A stretch of DNA of 64,000 nucleotides from Bacteroidota bacterium (lineage in GTDB: Bacteria > Bacteroidota > Bacteroidia > NS11-12g > UBA955), in NCBI GenBank assembly GCA_030682255.1, contig JAUXOK010000004.1:90573-154572 (forward strand). The letters are read 5' to 3'. Below are positions 17,067 through 26,577 of this stretch, one piece after another; the stretch's first letter is position 1; every line of letters begins with the position of its first letter. The position numbers were made by a program, and so were the translations under genes. Below the pieces are notes generated by a model that was given only the letters and a program-made list of their open reading frames with translations, did not search any database and was not told the origin of the DNA.

Positions 17067-17927
17067 TTGTCTTTTAAAACTTCCTATATAGAGCCATTTA
17101 ATTCAATACAATTTGGATTTAATGCCAATATAGATATTTTAAGAGATGATACTATTCATCCCATTGTTTCAGGCAATAAGTGGCGTAAATTAAAATACAT
17201 AATTGATGACTTCAAGAAAAGCGGTAAAGAAGTACTTGTAACATTTGGAGGAGCATACAGCAATCATTTAATTGCAACCGCATTTGCAGGTAAGTTTTTT
17301 GGGATCAAAACATTTGGTTTTGTTAGAGGGGATGAAGCAAGACCTTCCAATCATTATGAACTTTTATGCATTGAAAATGATATGGAACTTATGCATGTAA
17401 GTAGAAGTGATTACATAAATAAACAACAATTATTCGAAAAGTTTTTTGATAGTAAAAAAGCTTATTTTGTGGATGAAGGAGGTAATCATCCATTAGCTAT
17501 AAAAGGTTGTGAAGAGATAGTTGACACATTCAAAAAACATTATAATTATGTAGTTTTATCATTAGGCACTGGAACTACCCTAGCTGGTATTGTGAGTGCA
17601 ATAGAAAAAAAACAAATAAATACAAAAATTTTGGGTATTAGTTCTCTAAAAAACAATTTTTCTTTAGATGAGCGTATGCAAAAATATTCGCAAAAAAATT
17701 GGCAAATATTCCACAATTTTCACAGAGGAAAATACGCTAAAATGGATAGTGATTTGTTGACTTTTATCAAAGATATATATGAAGAAACTGGTGTAAAAAC
17801 TGATCCCATCTATACCGGAAAAATGTTAATGGCTGTAAGAGAACTATACCAACAAAAATATATAAATTCAACTGACAAAGTGCTTTTAATTCACACAGGA
17901 GGGATTTATTCATTTAAAGAGGATTAA
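17067..17927 (+). CDS. PLP-dependent 1-aminocyclopropane-1-carboxylate deaminase / D-cysteine desulfhydrase family protein
   Basis: 286 residues of the tryptophan-synthase-beta fold (fold type II). SGNKWRKLKYI contains the PLP lysine region; FGGAYSNHLIATA is the substrate carboxylate/phosphate loop; LSLGTGTTLAGIVSAI is the PLP-phosphate glycine loop; LIHTGGIYSF closes the active site. Members deaminate ACC or release H2S from D-cysteine, and the family label does not distinguish these. The start is a TTG 12 bases after the OstA-like gene, so co-transcription is likely. The stop codon shares bases with the stop of the convergent gene. Confidence 0.82.
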   Translation: MSFKTSYIEPFNSIQFGFNANIDILRDDTIHPIVSGNKWRKLKYIIDDFKKSGKEVLVTFGGAYSNHLIATAFAGKFFGIKTFGFVRGDEARPSNHYELLCIENDMELMHVSRSDYINKQQLFEKFFDSKKAYFVDEGGNHPLAIKGCEEIVDTFKKHYNYVVLSLGTGTTLAGIVSAIEKKQINTKILGISSLKNNFSLDERMQKYSQKNWQIFHNFHRGKYAKMDSDLLTFIKDIYEETGVKTDPIYTGKMLMAVRELYQQKYINSTDKVLLIHTGGIYSFKED

Positions 17928-18523
17928 TGTTGAATTACTAGCCTTCCTAATATTAAATTTGTATTATAATCCTGACTAATAACATATGAATATATGCCAC
18001 TAGGTATTGCTTCGGTAGATATTATAAAGGGATTTTCCTTAGGATTAAACTCCAAAACCTGTTGTCCGATGTTATTAAATAATTTTAATTTATAATTATA
18101 TCCGAACTCATAATTAAATAATATAGTAGCAAATTGATTAGCTGGTTGTGGAAAAACAAGTGAATTGTTAATGCCATAATGATTAACTCTGGTTTTTAAT
18201 ATTTCGCTTTCACCAAATCCTCCAAATTTTAATTGATAAAAAATAAATTGATTTTTAGGTGGATTTTCATCTGTAAAATTGTAAGTGACAGGTTCGCTCA
18301 AACTGCCACATATTCCTGGAATATCACCAACTGAAACAAAATTAATACTATCTATAGATCGCCAAATCTCAATTCCTTGACATACATTTCCAGAACCTAT
18401 TGTGCAACTAATAAATACATGTTGATGATTGGCCAAAACATCAAACTTGTCCAATATTGGTGATTGTGCCATTGATTTAAATGGCAATAAAATGATAAAT
18501 AATATGTATAGATTTTTGATCAA
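17924..18523 (-). CDS. Secreted protein with T9SS type A sorting domain
   Basis: 199 residues. A signal peptide (about 1-19, ending FKSMAQ) is followed by a small fibronectin-like beta domain (VLANHQHVFISCTIG, IEIWRSIDSINFVSVG) and a C-terminal sorting domain starting VFPQPANQFATILF with LKLFNNIGQQVLEF. The usual YPNPA is FPQPA. The start is a TTG two bases after the stop of the M28 peptidase gene, which suggests translational coupling. It overlaps the convergent PLP-enzyme gene by four bases at the stops. Confidence 0.72.
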   Translation of the reverse strand: MIKNLYILFIILLPFKSMAQSPILDKFDVLANHQHVFISCTIGSGNVCQGIEIWRSIDSINFVSVGDIPGICGSLSEPVTYNFTDENPPKNQFIFYQLKFGGFGESEILKTRVNHYGINNSLVFPQPANQFATILFNYEFGYNYKLKLFNNIGQQVLEFNPKENPFIISTEAIPSGIYSYVISQDYNTNLILGRLVIQH

Positions 18524-18525
18524 CT

Positions 18526-19503
18526 TTAATAATTATATATAACATTCAGAACCGTTTGTCCAACTGCTTTCAGGGTTTTTTTATCAATCATATCCATGTT
18601 GTCATTGTGGGTATGCCAATATTTTCCAAACTGCGAACTTGTTGTTGGGTCAAAATCAATGATATCCACCATTGGAATACCTGTGTATTTCATAACATAA
18701 TAATGGTCATCAAGCACATAACCTCTAGGAGAATTTCTAAAATAAGATCCATAACCAGCATTTGCTGCTGCATCCCAAATAATAGTTAAATATTCTCTTG
18801 CATCATTTAAACTATAGGATTCATAACCAAACATTGCATTCGGTGCGCCAACCATATCCAATAATATTCCAAAATCTGCTTTGTAGTTTGGCACATGCGG
18901 ATTTTTTGCCCAATATTGTGAACCTAAGCAATAGCTATCCTCCACTTTTCCAGAATTATCTCCCCAATCTTCGGAGTCGAACAAAATAATATCAATTCCA
19001 ATGTCTATTTTATTTTCTTTCAATACATTGGCTATTTCCATTAAAACTCCAACACCGCTTGCGCCATCATTCGCACCAAGAATTGGTTTGTTTTGGTCTT
19101 TAGTATCTTGATCTGCAAATGGACGAGTATCCCAATGTGCTGCTAATATTATACGTTTGCTTGCAGTAGGATTAAAAGAAGCAATGATATTTTTTATAGG
19201 AATAAGTGTATTGTCAAAAGTTCTGGCTGTTGAATTTTGAAAATAAACTGTATCTGCAAGTGCTTTAAAATGCTTGGTGTAATAGGCATGACAGGTAGTA
19301 TGTGCGGGTGTTCCAGGCACTCTTGGACCAAAATCTACTTGTGCTTTCACGTATTCAAATGCATTGTCTTCGTTGAAAATAGTTGATTTAAAAACTGGTT
19401 TTAGAGATGTTGTATCTTCAGTTTCAACCTCGGAAGATTTGGGAGTATCATTACAAGCGGAAAAGAAGAAAACCAACATTATCAACACAAAAATATACTT
19501 CAT
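18526..19503 (-). CDS. M28 family zinc peptidase / glutaminyl cyclase-like lipoprotein
   Basis: 325 residues. The lipobox FFSACND places Cys at about residue 17, so it is a lipoprotein. The M28 metal site is visible: LAAHWDTRPFADQD (His, Asp), GANDGASGVGVLMEIA (Asp), FDSEDWG (Glu/Asp) and the late HTHND. This arrangement fits bacterial proteins annotated as M28 peptidases that resemble glutaminyl-peptide cyclotransferases; peptidase and cyclase activity cannot be separated from sequence alone. Its ATG lies five bases from a -7 element, and the T9SS gene follows after two bases. Confidence 0.88.
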   Translation of the reverse strand: MKYIFVLIMLVFFFSACNDTPKSSEVETEDTTSLKPVFKSTIFNEDNAFEYVKAQVDFGPRVPGTPAHTTCHAYYTKHFKALADTVYFQNSTARTFDNTLIPIKNIIASFNPTASKRIILAAHWDTRPFADQDTKDQNKPILGANDGASGVGVLMEIANVLKENKIDIGIDIILFDSEDWGDNSGKVEDSYCLGSQYWAKNPHVPNYKADFGILLDMVGAPNAMFGYESYSLNDAREYLTIIWDAAANAGYGSYFRNSPRGYVLDDHYYVMKYTGIPMVDIIDFDPTTSSQFGKYWHTHNDNMDMIDKKTLKAVGQTVLNVIYNY

Positions 19504-19508
19504 TCTTG

Positions 19509-19516
19509 CAAAGATA
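19509..19516 (-). promoter_or_regulatory. -7 promoter element TATCTTTG for the M28 peptidase gene
   Basis: A perfect TAnnTTTG on the minus strand, five bases from the ATG at 19503. Predicts a leaderless mRNA. Confidence 0.6.
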
Positions 19517-19712
19517 ATTAAAAATAAAATAATTTTTTAATTTAATCATTTTAGTCAATGTCTTTGCAAAAACTATCTTTTTATCACCATGATTAATCCA
19601 TTTAAAATTTGCTAAGAATTCTAGTTTTTAAATTATATAAAAAGAATTTGATATAATTGTTACTTTTTTAGAAATCTACTTCCATATTCATTATAATTGC
19701 ATCTACAATCAA

Positions 19713-21176
19713 ATGACACCTCAAACCATAATATTTATCATGTTGGCATATTTTGCAATGCTGATATTGATTTCCTTTTGGACCGGTAAAAAAAACGACA
19801 ATGATACTTTTTTTACTGGCAATCGCAATAACCATTGGATGCTAATAGCATTTGGTATGATAGGTTCTTCGCTTTCTGGCGTTACTTTTCTTTCCATTCC
19901 TGGCACAGTAGGAAAAGAAGGGATGTTTTATATGCAAGTGGCTTTGGGTTATGTGTTGGGTTACCTCATTATTGCGTTTGTTTTGTTGCCCATTTATTAC
20001 AAATACCAACTGACGAGTATTTATGAATACTTAAAAATACGGTTTGGCATGACCACTTATCGCACAGGCGCTTTTTACTTTTTAGTGTCGCGCTTAATTG
20101 GGTCTTCGTTGCGTTTATATTTGGTGGCGCATATTCTTCAGATCTTTTTATTTGGTGTTTATGGTTATCCATTTTGGGTCAGCGTTTTGGTATCAATAAC
20201 ATTAATTTGGCTTTACACTTTCAAGGGCGGTATTAAAACCATTATTTGGACAGACACCTTACAAACCTTATTTATGTTGGTATCATTGGGTTTGGCTATA
20301 TATTTAATTTTAAATGCGATGGATTTATCGATGCTCGAAATGCTTCAAAAAGGGCAAGCCAAAGGGTATAGTAGATGGTTTCAAACTGCTGATATTTTGG
20401 CAAGTAACTATTGGTTAAAAAGTATTTTAGGAGGCATGTTTATTACCTTAGCCATGACAGGTGTAGACCAAGACATGATGCAGAAAAACTTGTCGTGTAA
20501 AAATATCAAAGACGCACAAAAAAACATGGTTTCATTTTCATTGGTTTTGGTCATTGTAAATGTGTTCTTTTTGATTTTGGGCGTAGCATTGTTTACCTAC
20601 ATAGATACCTTCCCAGAAATCAAAGCCATTTGGGAAAGTAAAGGCGGAAAATCAGATGCCTTGTTTGCTACTATAGCCATGCAAAGTGGTTTGGGATTAA
20701 CTTTAGGAATTATTTTCTTGTTAGGATTAATTGCAGCAGCATATTCAAGTGCAGATTCAGCTTTGGCAGCTTTAACTACTTCATTTTGCGTAGATTTTTT
20801 AAATATAGAAAAATATCAAATATCCAAACAAATATGGTTGCGCAAAGTCACACATATCGGTATGTCTATTTTAACGTTTGTAGCGGTATTAATCTTTAAT
20901 GAAATAGATAGCGACACTGTGGTTGGTTCATTGTTTAAAATAGCGGGCTACACCTATGGACCTTTGTTGGGATTGTTCTTTTTTGGTATCATGAGTAAGC
21001 GAACAATTAACGATGTCATTCCAGTTTGGATTACTTTGTTTATGATGGTATTTATTTATTTTTTAGATACTCAAGTATTTGGCAACCCCAAAGGCTATCG
21101 TTTTGGGTTTGAATTATTGGGTATCAATGCAATATTTACAATGATTTTATTAAGGTTGTTTTCTAAATCCAAATAA
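19713..21176 (+). CDS. Sodium:solute symporter (SSF family)
   Basis: A 487-residue membrane protein with about 13 hydrophobic segments. SSF features include DTFFTGNRNNHWMLIAFGMI after the first helix, SGVTFLSIPG in the next helix, TFKGGIKTIIWTDTLQTLF (the family signature region), GVDQDMMQKNLSCKN and AAAYSSADSALAALTTS, which provides the Na2 site serines. These proteins import sugars, amino acids, nucleosides or similar solutes with Na+. The substrate is not deducible. The gene is followed after 38 bases by the DUF3857/transglutaminase gene, with no obvious functional link. Confidence 0.9.
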   Translation: MTPQTIIFIMLAYFAMLILISFWTGKKNDNDTFFTGNRNNHWMLIAFGMIGSSLSGVTFLSIPGTVGKEGMFYMQVALGYVLGYLIIAFVLLPIYYKYQLTSIYEYLKIRFGMTTYRTGAFYFLVSRLIGSSLRLYLVAHILQIFLFGVYGYPFWVSVLVSITLIWLYTFKGGIKTIIWTDTLQTLFMLVSLGLAIYLILNAMDLSMLEMLQKGQAKGYSRWFQTADILASNYWLKSILGGMFITLAMTGVDQDMMQKNLSCKNIKDAQKNMVSFSLVLVIVNVFFLILGVALFTYIDTFPEIKAIWESKGGKSDALFATIAMQSGLGLTLGIIFLLGLIAAAYSSADSALAALTTSFCVDFLNIEKYQISKQIWLRKVTHIGMSILTFVAVLIFNEIDSDTVVGSLFKIAGYTYGPLLGLFFFGIMSKRTINDVIPVWITLFMMVFIYFLDTQVFGNPKGYRFGFELLGINAIFTMILLRLFSKSK

Positions 21177-21214
21177 ATCATTATCCTTGTAATCTGAAAA
21201 AAACTTTAATCAAG

Positions 21215-23320
21215 ATGCTATTCAAATATTTCAAGTTTTGGGGAATATCCATATTTTTATTCTCCTGCTCTACCCCACAAGTCTATCTGCCAGGCAACTA
21301 TGAAAATCGCCCCATTTTTTTCAATCCAAAAGAAATGGATATTACACTCGAAAACAGCCAACAAGCAGACTATTTAGCCAAGGATTATCCAAAAGAAAAT
21401 GCAGTTTATCAACACGTAAAAATTCATGTAGATTTTCAGTTTAATGAGCAATACGATTCGCTAAAATATTATGAGCTAGATAAAAATAGTAAATTCAAAA
21501 AACTAACAGAAAGACCGATTCCGGATGGTCAAGTTTATATGAATTCAAAATATAATTTCGATTTATTAGGTATCAAAGATTTTATTAACACTCCTATTGT
21601 TTTGCATTATAATTCTATGAATTCGATTAAGAACTTTAATGTAACGATTGATGATAACCAAGCCATTTTAACCAAAACAGATGAAACCAACGATGGCGAT
21701 GAATATTTTAAAACTGATAGCAGATATGAATACTACGATATTAATTTACCAGTGAGAGGTTCTGTTGTAAAATATGAATATAACGAAGATTGTAGAGATG
21801 CTAAATTTAACAGTGTAATGTATTTGCCTGAAAGATATTTAACACTTAAAAAAACAATCAAAATTGCTCTACCAGATTTTTTAGATTATGAAATTATTGA
21901 ACAAAACTTTGGTGATATAAGATATCAGAAAGACACCGTTATGGATTTTCCTAAATCGGGCGCAAAAGGCAGCAAAATAAAATATCTACAATATACTTTT
22001 TATAAATTAAAAGCTTTCAAAGATTATAAATCAGGCAGAGGACCATCACACAGTTATCCCATGCTTTATTTCTATTTAAAAAGTGCACAAAAAACCATAA
22101 CGCCACAAGTCAAAAAAGACGAAACCCCTACCCCAATCACAAAGTATCATTCTTTATTTAAATCTACAGATGATTTGTATCAATGGTATCAGTTGGTTTC
22201 TGTTAATTTAGCAAATGATACATCTGTATTTGCTACTTTTACAAAGAACTTGGTAAAAGATATTAAAAGCGATGAAGAGAAAATTAAAACCATTTATTAT
22301 TGGATTCAAGATAATATCAGATACATCGCATTTGAAGATGGCATAGCAGGGTTCAGACCAGATGAATGTGCAGATGTATTCAAAAAAAGATATGGCGACT
22401 GTAAAGGCATGGCAAATTTGACTAAAAACATGCTCAAAGTAATTGGATACGATGCCAGAATGGTTTATATCGGCACAAAACATCAAAATTTCTCTTATCA
22501 AAAACCAGGTTTACCTGTAGATAACCATGCTATTTGTGCTGTGAAATTAAATGGTAAATTTTTATTTTTAGATGGCACAGAAACCTATTGTGCATTGAAT
22601 GAATATGCCAACAGAATTCAAGGCAGACAATGTATTGTAGAAAATGGCAAAGATTATTCTATCGAAACAATTCCCGAAATGGATTACATGCATAACGAAA
22701 ATTATACATTTCATGAAATTAATATTATAGATTCGAAAATGGAAACTAAATCTAAAAATATTTTTAAAGGTGAAAGCAAATTAGATTTTATAAGAAGTTA
22801 TAACCTAATCAATAGCAATAACAGAGAAAAATCATTGTTTAATTATTTAACAAGCGAAAATGTTAATTACAATGTTAAAAACCTCTCTACTTCAGATCTA
22901 AATAACAGAGAAATTCAAACTGAATTAAATTATCAATTATCAATCAAAAACAACGTAATCAAAAACGATAAAAACCAATGGATGATTAAGTTAGATTGGG
23001 AGCAAGAGTTTGAAAGTTATAGAGAAGATACAGCCCGAACTTTAGATATAGATTTTGGACACAAAGTGTTTATTCATCAAAAAGTAATATTGAATTTGAA
23101 ATCTGGACAATCTGTATTAAAAAAACCAGAATCCATCTATATCAATAACGATTTTTATCAATTTGAATTAAAGATGGAAATAGTAGGCCAACAACTAATT
23201 TATACTAAAAAACTAATCACCAAAAAAGATTATTTACCTAAAGAACTCTGTCGACAGTTTGCAAGCGATTGTCAACTAATTCATCAATATTACAATACTT
23301 ATATTTTAATCAAAAACTAA
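21215..23320 (+). CDS. DUF3857 and transglutaminase-like domain lipoprotein (intact triad)
   Basis: 701 residues with lipobox LFSCSTP (Cys at about 18), so probably membrane anchored. An N-terminal DUF3857-like beta region (about 120-300) is followed by a transglutaminase-like fold: DECADVFKKRYGDCKGMANL with Cys396, PVDNHAICAVKLNG with His438 and FLFLDGTE with Asp453, a complete Cys-His-Asp triad at typical spacing. Such bacterial proteins are usually thought to be proteases or crosslinkers; the substrate is unknown. The next gene is a paralogue lacking the triad, 6 bases downstream, so the two are almost certainly co-expressed. Confidence 0.87.
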   Translation: MLFKYFKFWGISIFLFSCSTPQVYLPGNYENRPIFFNPKEMDITLENSQQADYLAKDYPKENAVYQHVKIHVDFQFNEQYDSLKYYELDKNSKFKKLTERPIPDGQVYMNSKYNFDLLGIKDFINTPIVLHYNSMNSIKNFNVTIDDNQAILTKTDETNDGDEYFKTDSRYEYYDINLPVRGSVVKYEYNEDCRDAKFNSVMYLPERYLTLKKTIKIALPDFLDYEIIEQNFGDIRYQKDTVMDFPKSGAKGSKIKYLQYTFYKLKAFKDYKSGRGPSHSYPMLYFYLKSAQKTITPQVKKDETPTPITKYHSLFKSTDDLYQWYQLVSVNLANDTSVFATFTKNLVKDIKSDEEKIKTIYYWIQDNIRYIAFEDGIAGFRPDECADVFKKRYGDCKGMANLTKNMLKVIGYDARMVYIGTKHQNFSYQKPGLPVDNHAICAVKLNGKFLFLDGTETYCALNEYANRIQGRQCIVENGKDYSIETIPEMDYMHNENYTFHEINIIDSKMETKSKNIFKGESKLDFIRSYNLINSNNREKSLFNYLTSENVNYNVKNLSTSDLNNREIQTELNYQLSIKNNVIKNDKNQWMIKLDWEQEFESYREDTARTLDIDFGHKVFIHQKVILNLKSGQSVLKKPESIYINNDFYQFELKMEIVGQQLIYTKKLITKKDYLPKELCRQFASDCQLIHQYYNTYILIKN

Positions 23321-23326
23321 TATATT

Positions 23327-25531
23327 ATGAAAAGATTCCTATTAATTGCACTTTTTTGTTTGATTTCACAACTTAGAGCACAATCTCATTTAGAAAAAAG
23401 TTTTTTTAGAGAAACACTCAACGATACATTTAAAAAAGTATCGTTATTAGTGGTAAGACATTTCGAAGAAATTTCTGTAACACCATTTAAAAAGGGAGAT
23501 TACCAAATAGAAACCATATTAAGATTACAATACCATATTAAAGATATGGCAGCTTTAGATAATTTTAAAACTTTAGACAAATTTGCCGATGCCAAAAGTT
23601 ATAGAGTATTACAAATCAAACAAAATGGCACAGAAAAAATTATTTATGAGTTTGAAAACAAAAATTACGACCCTGAATCAAAATTTAATGACGATGAGGA
23701 CAGTCCAAAAGAAGACGATCAAATGCCCTTAGAAAACATTGAAATTGGAGATATTATAGATTATCGGTATGTGTATGTCAGAAAAACCACAGTTCCAGAT
23801 TACGAGGCTGTACTAATCAATAATGGCATGTTTTTTAATCGGTATCAAACCCATCCCAATACCAACATTTATAAGTCTTTAGTAAACCGAGATAAATTAT
23901 TGAACCCTAAAAATCCTATTTTAAGCTATTGTATAATTGTTAAGGTTTCCAATGATTTAAAATTCATTTCAAAAACATTAAACTGCAAAGAAAAATTTGA
24001 AATTAAATCTCTAAACGACAGCACCTATTATGAATTTAAAAAATCTTCAATTGAAAGAACAGAGGCTGAGGATTTTAGTTACGCTTATTTAACTTTACCA
24101 AATATAAAATTTGCTGTAGTTCAAACCGACCCAAAATTGATTCCGATGTATCCACATCAATTTATCAATGAGCAAATCTCTTTTCAAGATATAACCAATC
24201 TTGGTTTGTCTTTTTATGAAAACAAAAACTTCATACCCAAATACCTTCACTATCTGAATACCAGAAAACAACCTGAACCCTATGAACAAGTGTCTTTATC
24301 TAGTTTTTTCAAGCGATTTAACAAAACATTTGCATCAGGAGAAAAAGACAAAGTAGCGATGTTAAATTTGTTACATGAATACATAACAAACGAGGATAAA
24401 TTGAATCAACATCAATTTGGCGACATGGCAAATATGGTGATTTTAGCTCGTTATTGCGACTATATCAAATTGCCTTATCAGATGATGGCTTGTATGCCTA
24501 AATTCAATGGAAAATGGGCTGATGCTTTAACGCCATTTGATATGAGATGGGGTATTTATTTACCAAACAATGGTAATCCTATATATATTTCAGAATATTC
24601 TAAAAGTGGCAATATTTATCAAAAATTCGGCTATCTTTCAAATACAGAAATAATTCTATTTAACAAAGAAACTAAAGCATATGAAGTTAAAATTTATCCG
24701 ATGGTAAATTATTTAGAAAATACCACTTTAAATCATTCGGAAGTTTTGCTTGATAGTAACTTTAAAGCAACTGTTAAAAATAAATCTATTTTCAAAGGAT
24801 ATAACAAATTTTTAGTAGATGATTATTTAGAAAATTATTTCAACAGTGAAGGATTATATGTTAATACTCCATTTTATGGATTAGTAGATTATAATGATAT
24901 TTATAACTTTAAAGAATTTAATGATACAAGTACTTTTTATCCAGAATATAGAAGATTATCGCAGAGCTTTTCTGATTTAAAATTAAATTATAAAAGAAAT
25001 GATGTATATAAATACCTTTACAAAGAATATGGGTTTTATGACCTTAATCTAGATAGTTTTAATTTAATTAATGATGGTTATTTTGCAGACAATGAGTCAG
25101 ATTCTTTGGGTTATAGAAATGAGTTTACTACTTATTCCTTTTATCAAACAACAAATATCCCCAATCAAATGGTATTAGCTTTAGGAAGGTTGATTACCTC
25201 GCAATACGAGGTTAGCCCATATAAAGTAGAGAAAAGAATAACAGATATCAATATCAGTCATCAAAGAAACTATCAATGGCGAATAAAGGTCCAAATACCC
25301 AATGGTTATGAATGCTTGAATAAACAACATTTTAATCATAAAGTTGAAAATGAAGCCGGAACATTTGAAAGTACTTTGACAGAAAAAGATGGTTATTTAT
25401 ATTTAAATGTGAATAAAATTTACAATTCTCACTATTTACCAAAAGAAAAATGGATGCAAATGGTAGAGTTTCTTCAACAAGCATCCTTCTTATACGACCA
25501 AGAAATAGTTATTGAAAAAATAGCACAATAA
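23327..25531 (+). CDS. DUF3857 family exported protein with degenerate transglutaminase domain
   Basis: 734 residues with a cleavable signal peptide (about 1-18, ending LRAQ). The DUF3857-like N-terminal half has EIGDIIDYRYVYVRKT. The transglutaminase region aligns with the upstream gene (QHQFGDMANMVILARY against RYGDCKGMANL), but the catalytic Cys is Met367, and the segment FDMRWGIYLPNNGNPIYIS lacks the His and Asp. It is therefore probably a non-catalytic partner, scaffold or substrate-binding paralogue. It lies 6 bases after the intact copy. Confidence 0.82.
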   Translation: MKRFLLIALFCLISQLRAQSHLEKSFFRETLNDTFKKVSLLVVRHFEEISVTPFKKGDYQIETILRLQYHIKDMAALDNFKTLDKFADAKSYRVLQIKQNGTEKIIYEFENKNYDPESKFNDDEDSPKEDDQMPLENIEIGDIIDYRYVYVRKTTVPDYEAVLINNGMFFNRYQTHPNTNIYKSLVNRDKLLNPKNPILSYCIIVKVSNDLKFISKTLNCKEKFEIKSLNDSTYYEFKKSSIERTEAEDFSYAYLTLPNIKFAVVQTDPKLIPMYPHQFINEQISFQDITNLGLSFYENKNFIPKYLHYLNTRKQPEPYEQVSLSSFFKRFNKTFASGEKDKVAMLNLLHEYITNEDKLNQHQFGDMANMVILARYCDYIKLPYQMMACMPKFNGKWADALTPFDMRWGIYLPNNGNPIYISEYSKSGNIYQKFGYLSNTEIILFNKETKAYEVKIYPMVNYLENTTLNHSEVLLDSNFKATVKNKSIFKGYNKFLVDDYLENYFNSEGLYVNTPFYGLVDYNDIYNFKEFNDTSTFYPEYRRLSQSFSDLKLNYKRNDVYKYLYKEYGFYDLNLDSFNLINDGYFADNESDSLGYRNEFTTYSFYQTTNIPNQMVLALGRLITSQYEVSPYKVEKRITDINISHQRNYQWRIKVQIPNGYECLNKQHFNHKVENEAGTFESTLTEKDGYLYLNVNKIYNSHYLPKEKWMQMVEFLQQASFLYDQEIVIEKIAQ

Positions 25532-25558
25532 ACATTTAATTCCTTCGTTAATCAATTA

Positions 25559-26170
25559 ATGAAGATTGTAATTAGTATATTGATTATTGTGTTATTGTCT
25601 TTTACATTTATTCAACAACCCAAGCCGGCTCAAAAACCTATTCAGCCACCTAAAAAGGTTTATACAGATACAATTATAAGCTATCGCGCAAAACCTATGT
25701 TAGCTGAAAAACAGTCTACAAAAAATAAACTGAGCCTATTAAAAATAAACTCAACTATTAAATCTTTTAAAGTAAGTAAGCGTCATCAAAAAATGATTGT
25801 ATATTTTGGCGACACCTTTAAAGTTTTTCGCATTGCATTAGGCGGCAATCCTATAGGACACAAAACTCAACGAGGAGATTTAAAAACTCCTGAAGGCAGT
25901 TATTATATTTCTTACAAAAATCCAAATAGCAGAGGCTATAAATCTTTGAAAATATCTTATCCCAATGAACTAGACAAACAAAATGCCAAAAGAATTGGTA
26001 AAGACCCTGGTGGGGATATTTTTATTCATGGTTTATGGTGGGAGAATCAAGACCCAAAAGAACATTGGAAAACCAATTGGACACTAGGTTGCATTGCTCT
26101 TAACAACCAAGAAATTGAGGAAATATTTAATCACACCGAACTCAATACGCCTATTAGCATTATGCCATAG
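25559..26170 (+). CDS. L,D-transpeptidase (YkuD family) catalytic domain protein
   Basis: 203 residues. A hydrophobic N-terminal segment (about 2-17) acts as signal peptide or anchor, followed by a Pro/Lys-rich linker (KPAQKPIQPPKK). The YkuD domain is marked by FRIALGGNPIGHKTQRGDLKTPEG, IFIHGLWW with His157 and NWTLGCIALNN with catalytic Cys178, which corresponds to the SHGC motif with Leu in place of His. These periplasmic enzymes make 3-3 peptidoglycan crosslinks or attach lipoproteins. It is separated from the DUF3857 pair by 27 bases and could share their transcript. Confidence 0.88.
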   Translation: MKIVISILIIVLLSFTFIQQPKPAQKPIQPPKKVYTDTIISYRAKPMLAEKQSTKNKLSLLKINSTIKSFKVSKRHQKMIVYFGDTFKVFRIALGGNPIGHKTQRGDLKTPEGSYYISYKNPNSRGYKSLKISYPNELDKQNAKRIGKDPGGDIFIHGLWWENQDPKEHWKTNWTLGCIALNNQEIEEIFNHTELNTPISIMP

Positions 26171-26380
26171 AAAATAAACGCCAATATGAATGGAATGATA
26201 GTATGAATAATTTAATTAATCATACCTGAAAAAATTCTCTATAATTATTTGGATTATTCTAGTGCTTAAATGAAGTAAAACAATTTTGAAAAAAACATTA
26301 AGTTATTACCATTTAATTTAGTTTTTATAAAATATAAATAGAGTTTAAACGTTTTGAATTAAAATAATTATTATTGCAAT

Positions 26381-26500
26381 ATGAAAAATTTAATATTTGG
26401 TTTGTGCGTATTATTAGCATGTATGTTTTTGGTAAGTTGTGGTGGAACAAAAAAATGCAATGGTTCTAAGGGTACAAGAGTTGAAATGGGCACAATGTAA
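26381..26500 (+). CDS. Tiny predicted lipoprotein (39 residues)
   Basis: The ATG at 26381 opens a 39-residue frame: a hydrophobic signal segment, lipobox FLVSCGG (Cys at 20), then TKKCNGSKGTRVEMGTM. After processing, the mature lipopeptide would be only 20 residues long with two cysteines. A near-consensus -7 sequence (TATTATTG) ends three bases before the ATG. It stands alone in a 407-base gap between the L,D-transpeptidase and a glycosyltransferase. The lipobox and promoter favour a real gene, but so short a frame needs conservation evidence. Confidence 0.65.
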   Translation: MKNLIFGLCVLLACMFLVSCGGTKKCNGSKGTRVEMGTM

Positions 26501-26577
26501 TCTGAGATTATTTTGTTGAATTTTATAGCCATGTTTATAAACGATGGTGATGTTTTTTATCCAAAAATTATGGTGTT

